DNA of 26,577 bases from an uncultured Collinsella sp. (lineage in GTDB: Bacteria > Actinomycetota > Coriobacteriia > Coriobacteriales > Coriobacteriaceae), in contig URJD01000004.1 of NCBI GenBank assembly GCA_900548075.1, positions 1 through 26,577 on the forward strand, written 5' to 3'. The stretch's first letter is position 1. Every line of letters begins with the position of its first letter. The notes beneath the pieces are model-generated. The model was given only the letters and a program-made list of their open reading frames with translations, did no database searches and was not told the origin of the DNA. Below, one piece after another: positions 21,585-26,577 of the stretch. Position numbers and translations under genes: made by a program.

Positions 21585-21712
21585 TCGGTGCAAGTGGTAG
21601 CTAATTTGGGACGGAGCTTTTTTGGCTACTTTCGGAGAATAGCGCTTTCTTGCTCGGTAAGCGCGAGAAATGAGGAGCGTCTGCGTCCTCGGCAGTGCGA
21701 AAATGCTCGAAA

Positions 21713-21756
21713 AACCGTCGCAACGGAGTCAAACGACGTTGCGACGGTTCTTTTTT
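21713..21756 (+). terminator. Rho-independent terminator after the metallophosphatase gene
   Basis: A perfect 13-bp stem (AACCGTCGCAACG, 21713-21725, with 21737-21749), an 11-base loop and then six Ts. The A-rich run before the stem gives partial function on the minus strand, where it could also end leftward transcripts. Confidence 0.88.
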
Positions 21757-21769
21757 GGCTGCCCGCTGG

Positions 21770-21892
21770 CTAAGTGAGTAGACTTTTTTGGAAATGCCGA
21801 GCACCCAACATATTTGCCTCAATAAAACCGCAGGTCACAGACTTGTGCTCTGTCGGTGTGGTCAGGGATTCGGTAAAAATCTACTCACTTAG
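21770..21892. repeat. Intergenic element bounded by 18-bp inverted repeats
   Basis: CTAAGTGAGTAGACTTTTT (21770-21788) is inverted at 21875-21892 (AAAAATCTACTCACTTAG), one mismatch, enclosing about 86 bases with no ORF. It resembles a small non-autonomous element or a family of intergenic repeats. Confidence 0.65.
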
Positions 21893-21972
21893 TTTTACGT
21901 GATGCATATTGTCTTCAACGAGGCTCCAGCCGGGGCGATTCCATCGTAAATTCCGGTGACCGGGGCAGCTAA

Positions 21973-22497
21973 TTAGGCGCCGTAGGGGTTGCGGTCGCGC
22001 TCGATGCGTTGGCGGATGTGGGCGTATTCGATAATCAGCAGCACCAGGAGTAGGGCCATGATGGCTAGGTAGCTCACCACGGCGCCCATCAGACCCAGCA
22101 GGTTGATCAGGATCACCGGCAGCACTACGCTTACGGCGAAGCAGATCAGGTAGATTTTGGTGACGTCGCCGGCATGGCGCAGCACCGTGATGATGGCGTA
22201 GAGAAAGTCGATGGCCGCGGTGACGCCGCCGGCGACAACCATCAGCAGTGCCAGCGTGCGGTAGCGCTCAAAATTGAGGCCGTACATGAAGCTCATGAGG
22301 GGAATACCGGGACCTGCCATAAATGCGGCGCACACGCTGGTGATGACCACGATCAGTGCCATAACGGCAACAATAATCAGGTCAAAGCGACGACGCTTGC
22401 GAGGATTAGCCCAAATGCTCGACAAACGCAGGAGCTGCGGTTTATAGATAAATCCAATGCTCAAAAAAAATGGCCTGCGCCGGAAAGAACAGGGCAT
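21973..22497 (-). pseudogene. Flippase-like protein, C-terminal fragment (frameshifted)
   Basis: This frame carries the missing C-terminal part of the flippase encoded upstream at 22442-23548. After the shift site it reads LSIGFIYKPQLLRLSSIW and then four or five hydrophobic helices, ending in a charged tail (HIRQRIERDRNPYGA). An ATG at 22497 opens the frame, but it lies inside the upstream gene with no ribosome site, so independent translation is unlikely. Removing one T from the T8 run (22463-22470 on the plus strand as A8) fuses the two frames as AIFLSIGF. The intact protein would be about 525 residues, usual for polysaccharide flippases. It may be a sequencing error, a phase-OFF allele or a true pseudogene. 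Confidence 0.75.
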
Positions 22498-23548
22498 TAA
22501 AGTACAGCTGATACTTGTAGGCCAGCGTGCCCTCCATCACAAACTTGGGCATGCTCTCGATGAGGTTGAACAGGAACAGCGCGCCAAAGAGCGGGGCGCA
22601 CTGGATAAACAGGTGACCAGCCTCGCGCAGACTCATACGGCGCGATTTTTCGGTTTCGAGCAGGGCGAGCGGCGCGGTGACCAGCACGAGCGAGGCGATC
22701 GCGGCGATGCCCATGGCCATGGCGGCGATGGGCATGCTGCGCGTGAGGAACAGTGCCACGCTAAAGACCGCGATGACGCCGACGGATCGTAGCGTTTGGC
22801 TCATGCCGGCCAGGTAGAGTTTGTCGGCCTGCTGCAGGCGGCCCTCGTACACGTCGGCAATGCCGTCGATCACCTTATACAGGTAGACGCCCAGGCCGAT
22901 TGTGGCCATCTGCGCATCGTAGCCGCGGGCGCTGCTGTATACCAGGCCGCATGCCAGCGCGAGCGCTCCGCAGATCCAGCGGTTGAGCTGGTAAGAGGCA
23001 AAGGACGTCTTTTCGTCGATGTCCGAGACCTGGAAATTGCGCACGCCGTAGTTGCACGCGATCATGATGAGCGTGCCGGTGACAAAGGCGATGGAGAACT
23101 TACCGGCTTCCTCGGCGCCCACGAGCTGTGTGGACACGATGGTGAGCAACGGAAACGCCATGCCCCACACGGCGGTGCCCAGGGTATTCCAAAGGTAGTC
23201 GCGACGGGTGGCGTGATCTTCGTACTCGGCTTCTTGCGTGGAGAAGCCGCCGCCGTAGACGGCTCCGAGCAGGCGGTTCCACCAGGCATTGACCATGCGG
23301 TGGATGGGGCCGGGCTGGCGATTGCGCTCGCGGCGACGGCGTGTGGCCTGGCTGCTGTCGGGACCGCCGGCGTTACGCTGGCTTAGCTCTTGGATTCGTG
23401 CGAGCTCCTCGGCGGTGTGCGATGCGGGGAACAGGCCGTTCTCGATGCGTCCGCCCTGCCCGTGCGCCCCGTCCGATACGGTGGGGTCGGCGACGCCATT
23501 GCGGCGGGCGATGGCGCGGCGAATGCTATCGATGGGCGTGATGCTCAA
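22442..23548 (-). CDS. Polysaccharide flippase-like membrane protein, N-terminal part (frameshifted)
   Basis: The 368-residue product is the first two thirds of a MATE/MOP-like polysaccharide transporter, the group that moves lipid-linked sugars across the membrane for capsule or wall polymers. An unusually long hydrophilic, arginine-rich N terminus (about 100 residues) precedes the first helices (WNTLGTAVWGMAFPLLTIV). About nine helices follow before the frame ends in EHWIYL after a T8 run. I chose TTG 23548 (AAAGGA about six bases upstream) because the frame further upstream, open to 23839, has no good ribosome site and runs through an intergenic palindrome. Assignment to the flippase group rests on helix pattern and overall sequence style rather than a catalytic motif. 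Confidence 0.75.
   Translation of the reverse strand: MSITPIDSIRRAIARRNGVADPTVSDGAHGQGGRIENGLFPASHTAEELARIQELSQRNAGGPDSSQATRRRRERNRQPGPIHRMVNAWWNRLLGAVYGGGFSTQEAEYEDHATRRDYLWNTLGTAVWGMAFPLLTIVSTQLVGAEEAGKFSIAFVTGTLIMIACNYGVRNFQVSDIDEKTSFASYQLNRWICGALALACGLVYSSARGYDAQMATIGLGVYLYKVIDGIADVYEGRLQQADKLYLAGMSQTLRSVGVIAVFSVALFLTRSMPIAAMAMGIAAIASLVLVTAPLALLETEKSRRMSLREAGHLFIQCAPLFGALFLFNLIESMPKFVMEGTLAYKYQLYFNALFFPAQAIFFEHWIYL
22463..22470. repeat. A8/T8 homopolymer at the flippase frameshift
   Basis: Eight As on the plus strand (eight Ts in the coding strand) sit exactly where the flippase reading frame breaks. Seven would restore one continuous frame. Confidence 0.85.
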
Positions 23549-23674
23549 AGCGGAGTCCTTTCTATTGCTGCGCTCTAGTATAGACGCGACGGTGTTCGTT
23601 CGTGTTTTTGAACAGGTTGTTCGATAATTTCGGCGGCGCCATTCAGTAGACGGCATTTGGGGACGTTCCTTATG

Positions 23675-23709
23675 TGCCGGCACTTTGGGAACGTCCCTAA
23701 GTGCCGGCA
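23675..23709. repeat. Nested palindrome in the flippase/pckA intergenic region
   Basis: TGCCGGCACTT (23675-23685) and AAGTGCCGGCA (23699-23709) are perfect inverted repeats. The core GGAACGTCCC also pairs with GGGACGTTCC just to the left (about 23660-23669), so two alternative stems are possible. It lies in a 9-bp inverted pair at 23608-23616 and 23734-23742. Confidence 0.7.
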
Positions 23710-23810
23710 TCCGGGGTCGCTCCTTGGTTGTTGCCTGTTCAAGAGTGTCCCTAACGACTAGGCCGCTTGCGTGCGATTTTTGACCGTTGGGCGGGCGCTT
23801 CGCCGTTGCC

Positions 23811-23840
23811 GCAAAAACGTTTTTGCATATCGGGTACAAC
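23811..23840 (+). promoter_or_regulatory. Candidate pckA promoter with LacI-type palindrome
   Basis: A perfect 16-bp palindrome, GCAAAAACGTTTTTGC (23811-23826), has the central CG typical of LacI/CcpA-type operators. It sits about eight bases before a TACAAC -10-like box (23835-23840), overlapping the place of a -35 box. Regulation of gluconeogenic pckA by a sugar-responsive regulator would fit; no regulator is in the window. Confidence 0.45.
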
Positions 23841-23900
23841 GGGCTTTACGTGAGTAAAGTGCGCGCCTCGTCCACGTGTCGCGCTTTTAAAGGAGGCCCC

Positions 23901-25571
23901 ATGCCAGGTGTTACCCCTGCAGAAGTTCTGTCCAACTTTGGCATTACGCTGGTCGAAGATCCTGCCGAGAACCAGCCCCGCCTGCTGGTCGACCTGCCGG
24001 CAGCCGAGCTCGTCGAGCACGCCATCCGTCGCAACGAAGGTCGTATGGCCTCCAACGGCGCGCTGGTGATCGAGACGGGGGAGCGCACTGGCCGCTCGCC
24101 TAATGACCGCTTTATCGTTGACACCCCCGATGTTCACGACAAGATTGCCTGGGGTGCCGTCAACCGCCCGCTGTCTGTCGAGAGCTACGAGGCCATCAAG
24201 GCCGGCATCGTCGACTATCTCAACGAGCGCGATGTGTTCGTCACCCGCGGCATGGCCGGCGCCGACCGCAACCACACGCGTCGACTGCTCGTTGCCTGCG
24301 AGCGTGCCAGCCAGGCACTCTTTATTAAGCAGATGCTCGCTCGCCCGCTCGCCCGCGAAATCGCGCGCACCGGTGAGCCGGACTTCTGCGTGCTCGCCGC
24401 GCCGGGCTACCAGTGCGATCCCGCCATCAAGGGCCTCAACTCCAGCGCCGCCGTGGTCATTAACTTCCAGGAGCGCGTGATTCTGGTCGCCGGCACCGGC
24501 TACTCCGGCGAGATCAAAAAGTCCATTTTCAGCGTCATGAATTACCTGCTGCCCGTCGAGGACGACGTGCTGCCCATGCATTGCTCGGCCAGTATGGACC
24601 CCGTCACGCATGAGACCGCCGTGTTCTTTGGCCTCTCCGGCACCGGCAAGACCACGCTTTCGGCCAACCCCACGCGCCTGCTGATCGGCGACGACGAGCA
24701 CGGTTGGTCCGACATGGGCATCTTCAACATCGAAGGTGGCTGCTACGCCAAATGCGAGGGCCTGGACGCGTTCCACGAGCCCGAGATCTTCAACGCTGTC
24801 CGCTTTGGCGCGATCTGCGAAAACGTGGTGCTCGACGAGAACCGCAAGCCCAACTACGACGACATCTCGATCACGCACAACACGCGCGTGGCATACCCTG
24901 TGGAGCACATTCCCAACGCGTGGACCAAGGGCATGGGCACCACTCCAAGCGTCGTGCTCTTCCTGACCTGCGACGCCTTTGGCGTGCTGCCGCCCATCTC
25001 ACGCCTGACGGCCGATGCCGCCATGTACCACTTTGTGACGGGCTTTACGGCCAAGATCCCCGGCACCGAGGTCGGCGTCACCGAGCCCACGCCCACGTTC
25101 TCTTCGCTGTTCGGCGAGCCGTTTATGCCGCTCGACCCCATGGTCTACGCTAAGATGCTCGGTGAGCGCATCGCCGACGGCCGCACGCGTGTGTACCTTG
25201 TCAACACCGGCTGGATCGGCGGCGGCTACGGCGTTGGCCATCGCATTGAGCTGGCCTACACGCGCGCCCTGGTCGCGCGCGCCCTCGACGGCACCATCGA
25301 GGACAGCGAGTTCGTCCACGACGATATCTTTAACGTCGACATTCCCACGACGTGCCACGGTGTGCCCGACGGCATCCTGGTGCCGCGCCAGTACTGGCAG
25401 AGCACCGCGCGCTATGACGAGGCCGCGCACAATCTGGCGGTGATGTTCGAGGAGAACTTCGAGAAGAAGTACTCGCACCTGCCCGAGTCCGTCAAGGCCG
25501 CCGGTCCGCACGCTCAGGTGCACGCCGACGTCCGTCATCGCGGCCGCGGCCTGCTGGGACTCCGACACTAA
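23901..25571 (+). CDS. pckA: Phosphoenolpyruvate carboxykinase (ATP)
   Basis: The 556-residue cytosolic enzyme interconverts oxaloacetate plus ATP with PEP, CO2 and ADP. In fermentative gut bacteria it often runs toward oxaloacetate as an energy-conserving step; elsewhere it serves gluconeogenesis. ATP-type landmarks are GERTGRSPNDRFIV (about 54-67), the PCK signature MHCSASMDP (about 226-234), the P-loop GLSGTGKTT (244-252), the metal-binding IGDDEHGWSD (about 263-272) and NTRVAYPVEHIPNA (about 327-340). ATG 23901 has AAAGGAGG five bases upstream; the frame is open for 38 codons before it without a ribosome site. Length is in the family range (530-550) with a slightly long, basic C terminus. 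A terminator-like repeat follows 15 bases after the stop. Confidence 0.98.
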   Translation: MPGVTPAEVLSNFGITLVEDPAENQPRLLVDLPAAELVEHAIRRNEGRMASNGALVIETGERTGRSPNDRFIVDTPDVHDKIAWGAVNRPLSVESYEAIKAGIVDYLNERDVFVTRGMAGADRNHTRRLLVACERASQALFIKQMLARPLAREIARTGEPDFCVLAAPGYQCDPAIKGLNSSAAVVINFQERVILVAGTGYSGEIKKSIFSVMNYLLPVEDDVLPMHCSASMDPVTHETAVFFGLSGTGKTTLSANPTRLLIGDDEHGWSDMGIFNIEGGCYAKCEGLDAFHEPEIFNAVRFGAICENVVLDENRKPNYDDISITHNTRVAYPVEHIPNAWTKGMGTTPSVVLFLTCDAFGVLPPISRLTADAAMYHFVTGFTAKIPGTEVGVTEPTPTFSSLFGEPFMPLDPMVYAKMLGERIADGRTRVYLVNTGWIGGGYGVGHRIELAYTRALVARALDGTIEDSEFVHDDIFNVDIPTTCHGVPDGILVPRQYWQSTARYDEAAHNLAVMFEENFEKKYSHLPESVKAAGPHAQVHADVRHRGRGLLGLRH

Positions 25572-25586
25572 CGTTGCTTCAGACCC

Positions 25587-25627
25587 AAAACCACCATAAA
25601 GGGGACAGGCGCCTTTGTGGTGGTTTT
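25587..25627. terminator. Terminator-like inverted repeat after pckA (copy 1)
   Basis: AAAACCACCATAAAGG (25587-25602) pairs with CCTTTGTGGTGGTTTT (25612-25627), one G-U, around GGGACAGGCG-type loop bases. The A/T ends make it functional in both directions. An inverted copy of the same element closes the window at 26547-26577. Confidence 0.8.
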
Positions 25628-25648
25628 ACTCGCGCGGATGACTCGGGT

Positions 25649-25757
25649 TACAATACGCCTGACATATCGCTCCCTTCTCCGGATGGGGGCAGCGTAAGCG
25701 CTCTTGTGGCGGCACCGTAGGACTTTGAAGGTGGCCGTCGTAAGGGCGCTTTTTGTT
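25649..25757 (+). promoter_or_regulatory. Leader with promoter, two hairpins and terminator: attenuator candidate
   Basis: A TACAAT box (25649-25654) is followed by a CGCTCCC/GGGGGCAGCG hairpin (about 25668-25694). A long stem comes next, AAGCGCTCTT (25695-25704) with AAGGGCGCTT (25742-25751), with an inner CGGCACC/GGTGGCCG stem, followed by TTTTTGTTT. This is a terminator about 40 bases before the downstream gene's start. It could be a riboswitch-like attenuator or a short RNA of about 95 bases. It matches no riboswitch class I know. Confidence 0.5.
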
Positions 25758-25798
25758 TAGGCACCCGGGCTCGGGCGCATGCTATGAAGGGAGAGCAC

Positions 25799-26518
25799 AT
25801 GAAGAGTTTCGTTGCCGAGGATTCGTTTTGGGAGCTATTTCCGCAGGCGGCTGTCGGTGTTGTGGTCGTAAAGGGCATGAAGCCCGCGGCTCAGATTCCT
25901 CAAGAGGACGTGGGTGCGATTGCGGCGTTGCTCGACCGCGCCAATATCGATGCGGAGCGTCATCTGACCAGCGATGCTATCAGCGAGAACGCACCGGTCA
26001 AGGCATGGCGCGAGGCTTATCGGCTGTTCAAGACCAAAAAGGGCGCCCGCTGCTCGATCGAGAACTTGCTCAAGCGCGTGCTCAAGGGCAAACCGGTGGG
26101 CCACATTACGCCCGCGGTGGACATCTACAACACGGTGTCGCTGACCTACGCGCTGCCCGTTGGCGGCGAGGATCTACATGCTATCGAGGGCGATCTGCGG
26201 TTGGCGGTGACCGACGGTGGCGATTCATTTCTGCCGCTTGGCGAGGAGACAGATGACCCGACGCTTCCCGGCGAGCTCGCCTACATCGATGATGCGGGCG
26301 CCGTGTGCCGCTGCTGGAACTGGCGCGACGGCGTTCGCACGGCGCTGTCCGACGATTCGGCCGATGCGTTCCTGGCGATTGAGTGTGTGGAGCCCGAGCG
26401 GATGGGGGATTGCCAGGCCGCGATCGATCGCTTGGCTGAGTTGCTCGAGCGCTATCTGGGAGCGACGGTTGTCGTTAAGACGCTTGTGACCCGCGACAAT
26501 CCTTGCGTGGAGCTGTAG
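25799..26518 (+). CDS. B3/B4 tRNA-binding domain protein (PheRS beta-like editing domain)
   Basis: The 239-residue protein resembles free-standing B3/B4 domains, related to the editing module of phenylalanyl-tRNA synthetase beta chain. Such proteins are thought to bind or proofread tRNA or amino acids. Visible features are the SFWELFPQAAVGVVVVKG start and a central helical segment, WREAYRLFKTKKGARCSIENLL. The family-like core follows: HITPAVDIYNTVSL (about 101-114), LPVGGEDLHAIEGDL (about 119-133), GELAYIDDAGAVCRCWNWRD (about 160-179). No catalytic synthetase domain is present. ATG 25799 was chosen over ATG 25784 because AAGGGAGAG lies between them at correct spacing for the second. It is expressed alone, behind an attenuator-like leader. 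Family call is by motif; substrate is unknown. Confidence 0.85.
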   Translation: MKSFVAEDSFWELFPQAAVGVVVVKGMKPAAQIPQEDVGAIAALLDRANIDAERHLTSDAISENAPVKAWREAYRLFKTKKGARCSIENLLKRVLKGKPVGHITPAVDIYNTVSLTYALPVGGEDLHAIEGDLRLAVTDGGDSFLPLGEETDDPTLPGELAYIDDAGAVCRCWNWRDGVRTALSDDSADAFLAIECVEPERMGDCQAAIDRLAELLERYLGATVVVKTLVTRDNPCVEL

Positions 26519-26546
26519 CGAAGTCTGCGGATCAAACTCGATGCCC

Positions 26547-26577
26547 CAAACCACCACAAAGGTGCCTGTCCCCTTTG
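26547..26577. terminator. Terminator-like repeat (copy 2, inverted, cut by the window end)
   Basis: AAACCACCACAAAGG followed by TGCCTGTCCCCTTTG is the reverse complement of the element after pckA (25587-25627), with few changes. The second arm is truncated at the window edge. Two inverted copies flank the B3/B4 gene. Confidence 0.7.

Larger units (their letters stand above)
21585..21972. other. Gene-free stretch with terminator and inverted-repeat element
   Basis: I see no credible gene here. The stretch holds a strong rho-independent terminator (21713-21756) and a 123-base element bounded by 18-bp inverted repeats (21770-21892). A 73-codon minus-strand frame crosses both and is judged spurious. 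Confidence 0.6.
23549..23900. other. Divergent gene-free stretch between flippase gene and pckA
   Basis: No credible gene. It contains TTGAACAGG (23608-23616) inverted at 23734-23742, enclosing a nested palindrome (23675-23709), and a LacI-like operator palindrome with a candidate -10 box (23811-23840) ahead of pckA. Confidence 0.55.

Noticed and set aside
21601..21822. 73-codon minus-strand frame in the intergenic stretch
   Set aside because: It crosses a strong terminator and one arm of an inverted repeat, has no ribosome site and no family resemblance.
22796..23386. 196-codon open frame on the plus strand
   Set aside because: Antisense to the flippase gene; no domain or start signal.
23751..24908. 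385-codon open frame on the minus strand
   Set aside because: Antisense to pckA, whose motifs are unambiguous; composition is typical of a shadow frame.
25595..25660. T-box or other known riboswitch before the B3/B4 gene
   Set aside because: The conserved T-box sequence and specifier loop are absent, and no other riboswitch core I know is present; only the attenuator-like layout is supported.
1..26577. tRNA, rRNA, transposase or integrase genes
   Set aside because: I saw no rRNA sequence, no convincing tRNA cloverleaf and no transposase or integrase domain in any frame. The edges of the BREX island carry no visible attachment sites.

Overview
The window is about 60% GC. It has compact operons with strong Shine-Dalgarno sites, GTG/TTG starts, TACAAT-like -10 boxes, an ATP-type PEP carboxykinase and many short intergenic palindromes. 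Together these suggest a gut Coriobacteriia genome, most likely Collinsella; the genus is an inference from overall sequence style, not from a marker gene.

Layout. 1-848 (-): 5' part of serC, running off the left edge. 1013-1177 (-): a small Phd/YefM-antitoxin-like remnant. 1178-1484: divergent regulatory region. 1485-17586 (+): a phage-defence island built on a type 1 BREX locus in canonical order, brxA, brxB, brxC, pglX, pglZ, brxL, followed by two co-oriented genes of unknown function (454 aa and 70 aa). 17594-18271 (-): a DUF3800 protein, preceded by three copies of a structured two-hairpin RNA-like element and a long hairpin. 18890-20491 (-): a CPA1-type cation/proton antiporter with C-terminal RCK_C/TrkA_C-like domains. 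20745-21584 (+): a PPP-like metallophosphatase. 21973-23548 (-): a polysaccharide flippase-like gene split by a frameshift in an A8/T8 run. 23901-25571 (+): pckA. 25799-26518 (+): a B3/B4 tRNA-editing-like domain protein behind an attenuator-like leader.

BREX is the main system. By family knowledge, PglX methylates host DNA at a specific motif, and BrxC, PglZ, BrxL, BrxA and BrxB act with it to block phage DNA replication. Two features are unusual. First, a G10 tract lies exactly at the start of brxA, and the best upstream start (GTG 1485 with GGAG) is in frame with BrxA only if the tract has nine (or 12) Gs. This is a candidate phase-variation switch at the head of the operon. Second, pglX is in two pieces. 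An 829-residue methyltransferase plus target-recognition part ends at HPLL-stop. A low-GC gene for a 202-residue membrane protein follows, then a 322-residue C-terminal part with its own ribosome site. A remnant reading NPLLPGRRS just before the second start shows where the two halves once joined. The low-GC stretch (about 8500-9820) covers both the recognition domain and the extra gene, so it looks like an imported specificity cassette carrying a passenger gene.

The housekeeping genes on both sides look ordinary. The DUF3800 gene with its RNA elements and the unknown genes behind brxL are the other parts most likely to hold undescribed biology.
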